Below, piece after piece: positions 1 through 6,527 of a stretch of 7,918 nucleotides of DNA. The notes beneath the pieces were generated by a model. It was not told the origin of the DNA, did not search any database, and saw nothing but the letters and a program-made list of their open reading frames with translations. Every line of letters starts with the position of its first letter. Within the stretch, counting starts at the first letter, position 1. The position numbers were made by a program, and so were the translations under genes. Source of the DNA: Haemophilus parainfluenzae (GTDB lineage Bacteria > Pseudomonadota > Gammaproteobacteria > Enterobacterales > Pasteurellaceae). The DNA lies in contig JAGZRY010000067.1 of the NCBI GenBank assembly GCA_018381425.1, positions 1-7,918 of the forward strand, given 5' to 3'.

Positions 1-6
1 TAATCA

Positions 7-1056
7 ATGAAAAACAATTCTGTTGTAGCAGATATTGTGGCTAACCAGCGTAAGCTTGAACGCAAACGCTGGTTTGTTATTTTATCTTTTCTTGTGATTG
101 GCATGGTTAGCCTTATTCTCGACGTGATGACAGGCCCAGCGATGCTATCGGTATCTGAAGTTGTGAATGCGTTATTCGGTATCGGTGAAGTCGATAAAAT
201 GACAGACAATATTGTGCATAATTTACGTTTACCTATGGCATTGATGGCGCTTGTAGTCGGGGCAACACTGGCTGTAGGTGGGGCAGAGATCCAAACCTTA
301 TTAAATAACCCTATGGCGAGTCCTTATACATTAGGTCTTGCGGCTGCGGCAGGTTTTGGGGCTTCTGTTGTGATTGCTTTCGGAAGTTTTGGTTTACCGG
401 TACAAGTTGCAGTGCCAATTGGTGCGTTTGTCATGACCATGCTTGCGTCAGGGATTCTTTTCTTGTTCGCGTCTAAACGTCGTTTTAATTCTGAAATGCT
501 CGTGTTGGTAGGGATTGCATTGCTCTTTATTTTTCAATCCTTACTTTCATTAGTACAATTTATTTCGGCTCCCGAAGTCTCGCAACAAATTCTGTTTTGG
601 CTATTCGGTAGCTTAAATAAAGCCACGTGGCAAAGTTTAATCATCATTACTGTTGTGACGACGATATGCGTAGCATTACTTTCAAAAGAGCTTTGGAAAT
701 TGACCGCACTTCGTTTAGGTGAAGATCGTGCAGCGAGTCTTGGGATCAATTTGCAAGTATTACGTATCAAGGTTTTAGTTCTTGTCGCAATGATGACGGC
801 GACAGCAATTAGTTTTGTGGGCGTGATTGGCTTTATTGGCTTAGTTGCACCACATGTTGCTCGAATGTTACTTGGTGAAGATCAACGTTTCTTCTTACCG
901 GGCGCAATGTTAGTTGGTGCAGCATTCTTATCCCTTTCTTCGGTATTGTCCAAAGTTATTATCCCTGGAGCATTGTTCCCAGTGGGGATTGTTACCTCTT
1001 TTATTGGAGTGCCTTTCTTCTTTTGGATTATTTTAAATAACAAGAGGGGACAATAA
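7..1056 (+). CDS. FecCD-family ABC transporter permease (iron chelate/siderophore type)
   Basis: Inner-membrane permease of a binding-protein-dependent importer for ferric siderophores, haem, cobalamin or a similar chelate. The 349 residues are usual for the family and hydrophobic nearly throughout, consistent with about ten membrane helices. Family landmarks are visible: RLPMALMALVVGATLAVGG (74-92), then Q96 and NPMASPYTLG (101-110); the ATPase-facing loop LRLGEDRAASLG (236-247); GFIGLVAPHVARMLLG (275-290); and the C-terminal FPVGIVTSFIGVPFF (324-338). The position after the PHVARMLLG block that often reads AD is SS here (311-312). The TAA at 1-3 may be the stop of an upstream gene, most likely the periplasmic binding protein; the ribosome site would then lie off the window. 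The stop overlaps the next start by one base, so translation is probably coupled. The substrate cannot be read from the sequence. Confidence 0.93.
   Translation: MKNNSVVADIVANQRKLERKRWFVILSFLVIGMVSLILDVMTGPAMLSVSEVVNALFGIGEVDKMTDNIVHNLRLPMALMALVVGATLAVGGAEIQTLLNNPMASPYTLGLAAAAGFGASVVIAFGSFGLPVQVAVPIGAFVMTMLASGILFLFASKRRFNSEMLVLVGIALLFIFQSLLSLVQFISAPEVSQQILFWLFGSLNKATWQSLIIITVVTTICVALLSKELWKLTALRLGEDRAASLGINLQVLRIKVLVLVAMMTATAISFVGVIGFIGLVAPHVARMLLGEDQRFFLPGAMLVGAAFLSLSSVLSKVIIPGALFPVGIVTSFIGVPFFFWIILNNKRGQ
703..711 (-). repeat. DNA uptake signal sequence, Hin-type core
   Basis: Perfect 9-base core AAGTGCGGT on the minus strand, followed by CAATTTCC, which fits the AT-rich flank of the full signal. 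It lies in the FecCD permease gene and encodes Thr-Ala-Leu there. Confidence 0.9.
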
Positions 1057-1829
1057 TGTTAGAATTAAAGAATCTTACGGTAAAACGAGGTGAACTCACC
1101 GTAGCCGATCACATTAATGTTCGTTTTGAGGAAGGCAAAGTGTATACGGTGCTTGGGCCAAACGGCACGGGGAAATCCTCCATGCTGAAAACCATTTTTG
1201 GTGAATTGCCACATGAAGGTATGATTACCTATCAAGGCAAACAGCTAGAACGGACGAAGTTAGCGGATTGGCGTAAACCAATTGGCTATATGCCTCAAGA
1301 TAGCCGGGGAGATGCAAGCTTGACCGCACTTGAAGTTGTCCTTTTGGGACGAATGGATAGTCTAACGATGCGAGTGAGCGATGAGCTTCTCACTGAAGCA
1401 GCAAGTATTATGGCTCAATTAGGTATTGGTCATTTAGCCCATCGTGATATTTTGAATCTCAGTGGTGGACAGCGTCAAATGGTGATGTTTGCTCAGGTTT
1501 TATTACGTGAGCCACAGATTTTAATGTTGGACGAGCCGGTGAGTGCGTTAGATATGCATCATCAGCTTAATCTATTAGAAGAAGTTTACACCTATACGAA
1601 ACAGAAAAATCTGATTACTATAATGGTATTACATGATTTAAGTCTTGCTGCTCAATTTTCAGATGAGTTGATTTTACTTGGTGAAGGTAAAGTGCAAGGT
1701 GTGGGCGACGCTCATCATGTTTTACAAGTAGAAACCATTAATCGTTTATATCGTGTAAACGTTGAATTATTGCAATGTAGTGCCGGTTTGCCAGTGGTTC
1801 GTCCACAACGTAAATCAGCACATTCTTAG
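1056..1829 (+). CDS. FecE/FepC-type ABC transporter ATP-binding protein
   Basis: Cytoplasmic ATPase that powers the adjoining FecCD-type permease. All nucleotide-binding motifs are intact in 257 residues: Walker A GPNGTGKS (34-41), Q-loop Q81, signature LSGGQRQ (135-141), Walker B ILMLDEP with catalytic E160, D-loop SALD (163-166) and switch H193. The C-terminal stretch ending in LPVVRP is typical of siderophore/cobalamin ATPases. The ATG shares its A with the permease TAA (TAATG), and an AGGGGA ribosome site at 1045-1050 lies 5 bases upstream. The stop codon runs into the ribosome site of the pseudoazurin gene, so the three genes form one transcription unit. An uptake-signal core lies inside the gene and encodes Thr-Ala-Leu (90-92). 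Substrate is unknown; iron chelate is the most likely. Confidence 0.94.
   Translation: MLELKNLTVKRGELTVADHINVRFEEGKVYTVLGPNGTGKSSMLKTIFGELPHEGMITYQGKQLERTKLADWRKPIGYMPQDSRGDASLTALEVVLLGRMDSLTMRVSDELLTEAASIMAQLGIGHLAHRDILNLSGGQRQMVMFAQVLLREPQILMLDEPVSALDMHHQLNLLEEVYTYTKQKNLITIMVLHDLSLAAQFSDELILLGEGKVQGVGDAHHVLQVETINRLYRVNVELLQCSAGLPVVRPQRKSAHS
1323..1331 (-). repeat. DNA uptake signal sequence, Hin-type core
   Basis: Perfect AAGTGCGGT on the minus strand inside the FecE-type ATPase gene, encoding Thr-Ala-Leu. The flank CAAGCTTG is less AT-rich than at the other sites. Confidence 0.85.
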
Positions 1830-1834
1830 AAGGA
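1830..1834 (+). promoter_or_regulatory. Ribosome binding site of the pseudoazurin gene
   Basis: AAGGA starts directly after the ATPase stop codon. It lies 7 bases before the ATG at 1842 but only 1 base before the in-frame ATG at 1836, so it selects 1842 as the start. Confidence 0.7.
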
Positions 1835-1841
1835 AATGAAA

Positions 1842-2276
1842 ATGAAGAAAATCGTACTTGCAGCATTATTAGGTTTAAGTTTTGCTGCTCAAGCCGCTCA
1901 TTATGACATTAAAATGTTAAATTCAAATAGTGAAGGATCAATGGTTTTTGAACCGGGTTATTTAAAAGTACAACCAGGTGATACAGTGACATTTCGTCCA
2001 GAAAATAAAAGCCACTTTGTGCACAGCAAAGCAATTCCTGAAGGCGCACAAAAATTCCAATCTGAAGAAGATCAGGAGCTTACGATCACTTTAGATAAAG
2101 AAGGCGTTTATGTTTATACTTGCCCTGTACACCGCTCGATGAATATGAATGGTGTGATTCAAGTAGGTGATAATCTACCAAACAAAGAACAAGCAGAGAA
2201 AGTGGTGAAAGATCTTGAGAAGAAATCCATGACGAACAAAGGTCGTCTTGAAAAATATTTTGCTCAAGTAAAATAA
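1842..2276 (+). CDS. Pseudoazurin (type I blue copper protein, periplasmic electron carrier)
   Basis: Small periplasmic cupredoxin that shuttles single electrons. Known pseudoazurins donate to copper nitrite reductase or related periplasmic enzymes. Start 1842 gives 144 residues; ATG 1836 would add two residues but is too close to the AAGGA site. A signal peptide ends in AQA before AHYD. The mature part follows pseudoazurin closely: a GSMVFEPGYLKVQPGDTVTF block, then IPEGAQKF. The four copper ligands are present: His58 (KSHFV), then Cys94, His97 and Met102 in CPVHRSMNM. A charged helical tail ends the protein, as in Alcaligenes pseudoazurin. It is the last gene of the FecCD operon, 12 bases after the ATPase. 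No nitrite or nitrous oxide reductase gene is in view, so its partner is unknown. Fold and copper site are confident; the role here is open. Confidence 0.93.
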   Translation: MKKIVLAALLGLSFAAQAAHYDIKMLNSNSEGSMVFEPGYLKVQPGDTVTFRPENKSHFVHSKAIPEGAQKFQSEEDQELTITLDKEGVYVYTCPVHRSMNMNGVIQVGDNLPNKEQAEKVVKDLEKKSMTNKGRLEKYFAQVK

Positions 2277-2287
2277 TTATTGAAATC

Positions 2288-2321
2288 GATGCGCTAGTTT
2301 AATGATTGGCGCATCTTCTTT
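2288..2321 (+). terminator. Rho-independent terminator of the ABC/pseudoazurin operon
   Basis: GATGCGC (2288-2294) pairs with GCGCATC (2309-2315). Pairing continues inward through TAGTT/GATTG with three G-U pairs, giving a 12-bp stem with a TAAT loop (2300-2303), followed by TTCTTT. It begins 11 bases after the pseudoazurin stop. The T-tract is short and broken by a C, so some read-through into the next gene is possible. Confidence 0.7.
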
Positions 2322-2346
2322 ATGCTCAAACCAGTCATTATTTACC

Positions 2347-3168
2347 ATGCTTACGATCACTACTTGCAAAACTTATCCTTCGGCCCCTCAAAATCTTATC
2401 CCTGTACAAATACAACTTTCTAATCAAGGTATTTCTACTCAATTTTTACCTTGGCAAGAAACATTACATAGCCATTTTATTCTGCCTTTAGCAGCATGGG
2501 ATTATGCAAATTTCTATGATGAATTTACTCAATGGATTAAACAGCATAAGAATGCATTCATCAATCCTACTGAATTAATGTTATGGAATAGCCATAAAGG
2601 CTATCTATGTGATTTGCAGAATTGGGGTGTCAATGTTATTCCTACTCTTATTTGCTCAACAAAAACATCTGAAATGTTGACCGCACTTGAAAGCCAAGAT
2701 TGGCCTGAATTTGTCATTAAACCTGCTGTAGGGCAGAGTGGTAATTTGGTGACAAAACTCAAACAAGGTGAAGCGTTACCCAATCTTTCTGCGTATGGTG
2801 AGCAAGTTGTGTTACAGCCGTTTATTCCTGAAGTAGCAATAAATGGTGAAACTAGCTTGATTTTTTTCAATGGTGTATTTAGTCATGCTATTCGCCGACA
2901 GCCACCTCAAAATGAATGGCGAGCGAATTCACAATATAAAGTTGAAATTTTCCCTGTCGAGGTTGATGAGCATATTATTGAAACAGCATGCCATGTTTTA
3001 CATAAATTGCCTGAAATGCCCGTCTATGCACGAGTAGATGGAACGATTATTGACAATACATTTTTATTGAATGAATTAGAGTTGATTGAGCCTGCGTTAT
3101 ATTTAGATCGTTGGGAAGAGGCAACAGAACGATTTGTAGATGTGTTGAAAAGTAAAATACTAAAATAA
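2347..3168 (+). CDS. ATP-grasp domain protein (RimK/DcsG-like carboxylate-amine ligase fold)
   Basis: Probable cytosolic ATP-dependent ligase that joins a carboxylate to an amine or other nucleophile through an acyl-phosphate. The best family match I recognise is the group containing the cycloserine ligase DcsG and many uncharacterised RimK-like proteins. Landmarks from start 2347 (273 residues): N-terminal TITTCKTYP, WDY (51-53), NP (73-74), WNSHKGYL (80-87), ATP-binding K125 in FVIKPAVGQSG, the PFIPEV/NGETSL segment (158-171), SHAIRR (179-184), ARVDG (228-232), and the metal-binding region NELELIEP (242-249). The frame is open back to ATG 2302, but that codon lies inside the terminator hairpin, and family similarity begins at 2347. 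No Shine-Dalgarno sequence precedes 2347, so initiation is unexplained. Substrates are unknown; no antibiotic gene cluster is near, so a cycloserine role should not be assumed. Confidence 0.85.
   Translation: MLTITTCKTYPSAPQNLIPVQIQLSNQGISTQFLPWQETLHSHFILPLAAWDYANFYDEFTQWIKQHKNAFINPTELMLWNSHKGYLCDLQNWGVNVIPTLICSTKTSEMLTALESQDWPEFVIKPAVGQSGNLVTKLKQGEALPNLSAYGEQVVLQPFIPEVAINGETSLIFFNGVFSHAIRRQPPQNEWRANSQYKVEIFPVEVDEHIIETACHVLHKLPEMPVYARVDGTIIDNTFLLNELELIEPALYLDRWEEATERFVDVLKSKILK
2680..2688 (-). repeat. DNA uptake signal sequence, Hin-type core
   Basis: Perfect AAGTGCGGT on the minus strand, followed by CAACATTT, inside the ATP-grasp gene. It encodes Thr112-Ala-Leu. Confidence 0.9.
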
Positions 3169-3174
3169 GTGCAT

Positions 3175-3209
3175 AAAAAAACCTTACTTTTTACAGTAAG
3201 GTTTTTTTT
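3175..3209. terminator. Bidirectional rho-independent terminator between convergent genes
   Basis: ACCTTACT (3181-3188) pairs perfectly with AGTAAGGT (3195-3202) around a TTTTAC loop. A run of seven A (3175-3181) lies on the left and eight T (3202-3209) on the right, so a T-tract follows the hairpin on either strand. It sits 6 bases after the ATP-grasp stop and 15 bases beyond the lipoprotein stop, so it serves both genes. Confidence 0.92.
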
Positions 3210-3224
3210 CATCTTAACGATTAA

Positions 3225-3821
3225 TTATTTTGCAGCTGGAGCAGCTGGTGCTGCAGGTGCAAATTTTTGTGCTAAATCAGCACCGTCTTTTTGTAATTTA
3301 GCTACTGCAGCTTGTAGTTTTTCAACTTTAGCTTGGTAAGCTTTAGTTTGTTCTTCAGTTGGTGCTTTAGTTGCTAAGTTTAATTGATCAACTAATAATT
3401 CGCTTGATAATGCAAGCACTTCTTTATTTTGATCTTTAATACTTTTCACTGAAGGCGCAGTAATATCTAATTTATCTAAGCTTGCAATAGTATCTTCAAC
3501 TGTTTTGTTGAAAGTTTTGATTGCTTCTTCAATTTTTTTATCATCTTTTGCTTGAACCGCAGCAGTTAAATCAGATTGAAGTGTTTGTTGTGCAGCCATT
3601 TGAGCTTGCGCTTGGCTTGCGTTCCATTCAAGTAATTTGTTGTAGTCAGCTTGTTCTTGAGCGGGGGGCGCTTCAGCTGGTTTTGCTGCTTCTTGTTTAG
3701 CTTCTGGCGCAGGCTGAGTAGTTTCAGGTTTTGCTGGAGCCGGTTTATCTGCTGGTTTATCACAAGCAGTTAAGAATAATGCAAATAATGCAGTTGCACT
3801 GATTTTAGTAAATTTGTTCAT
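3225..3821 (-). CDS. Small helical lipoprotein of unknown function
   Basis: I do not recognise a characterised family. The 198-residue product starts with a lipoprotein signal peptide and lipobox LTAC, lipidated at Cys20. Asp follows at +2, which in enterobacteria favours retention in the inner membrane; whether that rule holds here is uncertain. Residues 21-58 form a Pro/Ala/Lys/Glu-rich linker. Residues 59-187 lack Pro almost entirely and are rich in Ala, Lys, Gln, Glu and Leu, indicating long helices, probably a helical bundle or coiled coil. The end is a PAAPAAPAAK tail. Start ATG 3821 is set by AGGA at 3828-3831, 6 bases upstream; a TTG at 3827 in the same frame abuts that site. The gene follows the cytochrome on the same strand after 101 bases and probably has its own promoter. 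A structural or envelope-tethering role is possible but unproven. Confidence 0.88.
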   Translation of the reverse strand: MNKFTKISATALFALFLTACDKPADKPAPAKPETTQPAPEAKQEAAKPAEAPPAQEQADYNKLLEWNASQAQAQMAAQQTLQSDLTAAVQAKDDKKIEEAIKTFNKTVEDTIASLDKLDITAPSVKSIKDQNKEVLALSSELLVDQLNLATKAPTEEQTKAYQAKVEKLQAAVAKLQKDGADLAQKFAPAAPAAPAAK

Positions 3822-3827
3822 AAACAA

Positions 3828-3831
3828 TCCT
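3828..3831 (-). promoter_or_regulatory. Ribosome binding site of the lipoprotein gene
   Basis: On the minus strand AAAGGA is followed by six bases (TTGTTT) and ATG at 3821. This fixes the ATG rather than the upstream in-frame TTG as the start. Confidence 0.65.
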
Positions 3832-3857
3832 TTATTGATATATAAAAAATTTCTTAG

Positions 3858-3863
3858 CTTATA
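3858..3863 (-). promoter_or_regulatory. Possible -10 box in the 101-base cytochrome/lipoprotein spacer
   Basis: The spacer 3822-3922 is very AT-rich. On the minus strand it contains TATAAG, five of six bases of the -10 consensus, 36 bases before the lipoprotein ATG. No good -35 box lies 16-18 bases upstream. The same stretch can fold GCTTA (3873-3869) with TAAGC (3861-3857), followed a little later by six T, which could be a weak end for the cytochrome operon. Neither reading is secure. Confidence 0.3.
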
Positions 3864-3922
3864 AAAACTAAGCCCTTTCTAAGACCTTACATTCTAAAAT
3901 TAGTTTAAAAAAATTTCAAAAA

Positions 3923-4246
3923 CTATTTTAGTGTTTGAATATATTCACTTAAATTATGAATATCTTGTTCACTTAAACGTTGTTTTGCAGGACTCCCTGC
4001 ACCTGTAATATTTCCCGCTTTTCGTTCTGAAAGTGCGGTTGAAATTTCTTCTGGTTTTAGTTGATTAATAATTTTAGACTCACCCATTGCTGGTTTTTCG
4101 CCTTGTTTCCCATGACAAGTAGCACAAGAGCGTTTATATATCTTTTCTGCTTTCATTAAGTCAGCTTCGGCAGAAAGGGCAGGGGTTGCAAATAAAAAGC
4201 CTAAAACGGGTAAAAAAATAGAGAGTAAGTAAATTCGTTTTTGCAT
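3923..4246 (-). CDS. Periplasmic monohaem c-type cytochrome, c553-like, lacking the usual Met ligand
   Basis: Exported electron-transfer protein of 107 residues. A signal peptide ends at about ALSA (23-26). One haem-binding motif CATCH (41-45) supplies the covalent cysteines and proximal His45. The rest tracks bacterial cytochrome c553: HGKQGEKPAMGESKII after the haem motif, and LSEQDIHNLSEYIQTLK at the end. The odd part lies between: where c553 has its distal haem Met shortly before the LS of the last helix, this protein reads GAGSPAKQRLS, with Gly84 at the expected place. The only other internal Met residues are 31 and 54; His97 is another possible ligand. The gene starts 5 bases after the thioredoxin stop, with AAAGG 9 bases before the ATG, and is last in the operon. 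Electron transfer to or from the transporter machinery is inference. Confidence 0.9.
   Translation of the reverse strand: MQKRIYLLSIFLPVLGFLFATPALSAEADLMKAEKIYKRSCATCHGKQGEKPAMGESKIINQLKPEEISTALSERKAGNITGAGSPAKQRLSEQDIHNLSEYIQTLK
4031..4039 (+). repeat. DNA uptake signal sequence, Hin-type core
   Basis: Perfect AAGTGCGGT on the plus strand, followed by TGAAATTTCTT, the expected A/T-rich flank. It lies in the cytochrome gene (minus strand) and encodes Thr70-Ala-Leu. Confidence 0.9.
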
Positions 4247-4251
4247 TTTGG

Positions 4252-4731
4252 CTAGCCTTTAAATAATTTATCTAAATCTTCTGCGGGAATCGCGCCTTCA
4301 TATTTAGCCTGAATATTACCTTCAGGTGTAATCACAAAGCTTGTTGGCGTGCCGATAAGCTGATAGCGTTCCGCTGTGATTTTTAATTGGTCTTTGATAA
4401 CCGGGAGCGTAAGCTGACGTTTGGCGACCACGGCTTTGGTATCCACTTTATCACCATCTACGTTAATAGCGATAAGCTGAACTTTATTTGAATTAGCTTC
4501 AGCCAATTTTTCAAATTCTTTTAACTCAGCGACACATCGACCACAGGTTTCAGACCAGAATGTCAGTAGGCGAGTGCCTTTCCAATCATCAAGTTTCACT
4601 TCTTTACCTTGTAAATCATAGGCTGCAATATCTGGTGCTTTTTGACCAATTGCAGCGACTTCGTCTTTACAAGAAACACTGCCGAAAATGACCGCACTTA
4701 TCGCGAGTAATTTTACGAATTTATTTTTCAT
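4252..4731 (-). CDS. TlpA-like thioredoxin-fold protein, probable lipoprotein
   Basis: Periplasm-facing thiol-disulfide protein of 159 residues. The N-terminus has a charged start, a hydrophobic stretch and SVSC, giving a plausible lipid anchor at Cys21 (the -3 Ser is less usual). The mature domain begins IGQKAPDIAAYDLQGKEV, as in TlpA/ResA proteins. The active-site pair is Cys63-Gly-Arg-Cys66 in FWSETCGRC, and the cis-proline loop is GTPTSF (P129). The dipeptide between the cysteines is not the thioredoxin GP, so its redox potential may differ. The start overlaps the ATPase gene by 11 bases, with AGGA 5 bases before ATG, so translation is probably coupled. Related FTR1-P19 loci also encode thioredoxin-like proteins. 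Reduction of an operon partner or of metal-site cysteines is the inferred role. Confidence 0.92.
   Translation of the reverse strand: MKNKFVKLLAISAVIFGSVSCKDEVAAIGQKAPDIAAYDLQGKEVKLDDWKGTRLLTFWSETCGRCVAELKEFEKLAEANSNKVQLIAINVDGDKVDTKAVVAKRQLTLPVIKDQLKITAERYQLIGTPTSFVITPEGNIQAKYEGAIPAEDLDKLFKG
4691..4699 (-). repeat. DNA uptake signal sequence, Hin-type core
   Basis: Perfect AAGTGCGGT on the minus strand, followed by CATTTTCG, in the signal-peptide part of the thioredoxin gene. This is the only copy read in the sense direction of its gene, giving Ser-Ala-Val. Confidence 0.9.
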
Positions 4732-5392
4732 GAATGTCCTCTTTTACAAATTTTCCGTGATGGAGATAAATAACACGATCGGTTAACTCACCCAATTCAG
4801 GATTGTGTGTAACCATGACGATGGTTCGACCTTGGCGATTTAATTCTTGTAGTAAATCCAGTACAAGTGCTTCATTTTTTTCGTCTAGGTTACCCGTAGG
4901 CTCATCGGCAAAAATAACCGGAGGTTGGTTCACTAATGCACGAGCAATACATACCCGTTGTTGTTCGCCTCCAGAAAGTTGGCTTGGACGGTGATCAATA
5001 CGATGACCTAATCCCACTTGTTCGAGTACCGCTTTAGCCGCCGCTTCATCAATCACACTGTGATAGTGCTGTGCGAGCATTACATTTTCAAGAGCGGTTA
5101 AATAAGGAATTAAATGGAATTGTTGGAAGACTAAACCAATTTTTTCTGCACGAAAACGCTGACGACCAATTTCATCCAGTTGTGCGGCATCGACACCATC
5201 TAAAATGACTTTACCTTCACTGGCGGTATCTAAGCCAGTTAGAATATTCATGAGCGTAGTTTTACCCGAACCCGATGCCCCCATGATGGCAATAAATTCA
5301 CCTTGGCGAATTTGAATATTAATGTCTTCTAAAGCAGTGACTTGCCCGAATCGTTTATATAAATGTTGCGTTTCAATCACAAATTCACTCAT
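4721..5392 (-). CDS. LolD/MacB-type ABC transporter ATP-binding protein
   Basis: Cytoplasmic ATPase paired with the two FtsX-type permeases encoded just upstream. Motifs in the 223 residues: Walker [10 protein letters not shown] (38-46), Q-loop Q90, signature LSGGEQQR (139-146), Walker B VIFADEP with E164, D-loop GNLD (167-170) and His196. The phrase DEPTGNLD and the short length are hallmarks of the MacB/LolD/FtsE group, whose members drive mechanical work across the envelope rather than classical import. The ATG follows the permease stop after one base, within AGGGGAATAAAATG, where the permease's last codons form the ribosome site. In FTR1-P19 type loci the equivalent ATPase works with two FtsX proteins and is linked to iron acquisition. 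Function here is inferred from that gene order. Confidence 0.93.
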   Translation of the reverse strand: MSEFVIETQHLYKRFGQVTALEDINIQIRQGEFIAIMGASGSGKTTLMNILTGLDTASEGKVILDGVDAAQLDEIGRQRFRAEKIGLVFQQFHLIPYLTALENVMLAQHYHSVIDEAAAKAVLEQVGLGHRIDHRPSQLSGGEQQRVCIARALVNQPPVIFADEPTGNLDEKNEALVLDLLQELNRQGRTIVMVTHNPELGELTDRVIYLHHGKFVKEDIHEK

Positions 5393-5393
5393 T

Positions 5394-6527
5394 TTATTCC
5401 CCTTTCAACACATTTGCGGTTTGAATATTTAAAGCTCGTTTGGTTGGTACAATCACCGCAATAAAGGCAACCAATAACGATAAGACGATAGTAATAGGAA
5501 TAACCGGTAGACGCATATCAATGTAAGATTTAAATACGGTTAATCCAAGTAATTGTGCCAAAATGTAGCCGAGAATCAGTCCCGCAACAATAGCACAAAG
5601 TGCAATGATCAGAATCTCAGTACTAATCTGTTTAATGATGTCACTTTGTTTAGCGCCTAAGGCTTTTTGTAGTGCAAATTCTTTTGCTCGCTCACCAACA
5701 ATCGCAATCAACGTGGTGTTCACACAAAGGGTGGCGAGAATCAAAATGACCAATGAGATTAAGCCCATCAATCCTTTAATTTTATCTAAAATCTGCCCTT
5801 CAGATGCTGAGACTTTTCGAATTGGGCGAGCAGTTAGATCGGGTTGGCGTTGCATAATGTCTTGGGCAAATTGTGCGACGTTACCTTGTTCATTTTTGAC
5901 ATTGAGCAAGGCGTTGTTTGCCAATCCTTCTTTATCTAACCAACTTTGTGCAAATTCTAAGCTAACGATTAACATGTTGTCTGTGGCATCGCCTGCCTCA
6001 ACAATACCTTTTATCGTGAATTCATGTTTTTCAACGGCATTTTTAGACAGAGTTAATTTGCTTCCAACACCTAAATTAAGGCGTTCCGCCAAAGTTTTAC
6101 CAATCATGGCATTGCGATCGTCAAAATTGACATTAATAGCTGAGCCGGTAATTTGCCAATAAGGCGCAAGCACACGCATATCTTCAAACCACACGCCCAT
6201 AATGACGATTTTTTCTAAATCACTTCGCGCAACGCCATATAAATAAGGGCTGGCTGCCGTGATGAAATTATCGGGCGCATGATGAAGAATTTGCTTTAAT
6301 TGGCGTTCTTTCATCAAACCACCATTAGCTGCACCAATGTAAAAGTTTGCACCAAAAGTACGGAGCTCTTGGCTCATTTTGGTATTAATATCAAAATATA
6401 CCGCTGCCATTGCGGTAACAATAGACGCACCGACAGTCAACGCAGAGAAGATAATAAATACTCGTTGTAAACGTAGGCGTAATGCTTGGAAGATTAAACG
6501 CCAAAACATACTTTTATTGGCGGCCAT
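5394..6527 (-). CDS. FtsX/MacB-type ABC permease (second of a pair)
   Basis: Inner-membrane subunit of the MacB-like transporter, 377 residues from the ATG at 6527. That start is set by GGAGGT at 6533-6538, 5 bases upstream. The frame stays open to 6593, but those extra 22 residues would lie inside the preceding permease gene without need. Layout: one membrane helix (about 23-44), a large periplasmic domain (45-250), then three helices (about 254-276, 304-327, 343-361), the standard four-helix FtsX arrangement. KALGAKQSDI (288-297) is the usual loop after the second helix. The periplasmic part shares with the first permease a PYW motif (122-124) and an RPI-x-x-V-x-ASEG motif near 234-244. Start and upstream stop overlap by 14 bases, suggesting coupled translation and fixed stoichiometry. 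The transported or mobilised substrate is not known. Confidence 0.92.
   Translation of the reverse strand: MAANKSMFWRLIFQALRLRLQRVFIIFSALTVGASIVTAMAAVYFDINTKMSQELRTFGANFYIGAANGGLMKERQLKQILHHAPDNFITAASPYLYGVARSDLEKIVIMGVWFEDMRVLAPYWQITGSAINVNFDDRNAMIGKTLAERLNLGVGSKLTLSKNAVEKHEFTIKGIVEAGDATDNMLIVSLEFAQSWLDKEGLANNALLNVKNEQGNVAQFAQDIMQRQPDLTARPIRKVSASEGQILDKIKGLMGLISLVILILATLCVNTTLIAIVGERAKEFALQKALGAKQSDIIKQISTEILIIALCAIVAGLILGYILAQLLGLTVFKSYIDMRLPVIPITIVLSLLVAFIAVIVPTKRALNIQTANVLKGE

Noticed and set aside
7..1829. The FecCD/FecE pair as the molybdate importer MolBC known from Haemophilus.
   Set aside because: The ATPase differs from my recollection of the H. influenzae MolC sequence and has a siderophore-type C-terminus; no molybdenum gene is nearby. 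Substrate left open.
2302..2346. N-terminal extension of the ATP-grasp protein from ATG 2302 (15 extra residues).
   Set aside because: The codon lies in the loop and arm of the operon terminator, has no ribosome site, and family similarity begins at 2347.
2322..2423. A 33-codon reading frame starting ATGCTCAAACCAGTC, a possible leader peptide before the ligase.
   Set aside because: No ribosome site, no recognisable product, and it runs mostly inside the ligase gene in another frame.
3663..3668. A run of six G in the lipoprotein gene as a possible phase-variation tract.
   Set aside because: Six bases is short for a contingency locus, and the run simply encodes Pro-Pro in the low-complexity linker.
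5090..5098. AAGAGCGGT and other near matches (for example ACCGTACTT near 7220) as further uptake signals.
   Set aside because: Each differs from the strict core by one base; near matches of this kind are common by chance and were not counted.
5605..6162. A long plus-strand open frame (185 codons) opposite the second permease.
   Set aside because: Antisense shadow of a well-supported membrane protein gene; no domain or ribosome site supports it.
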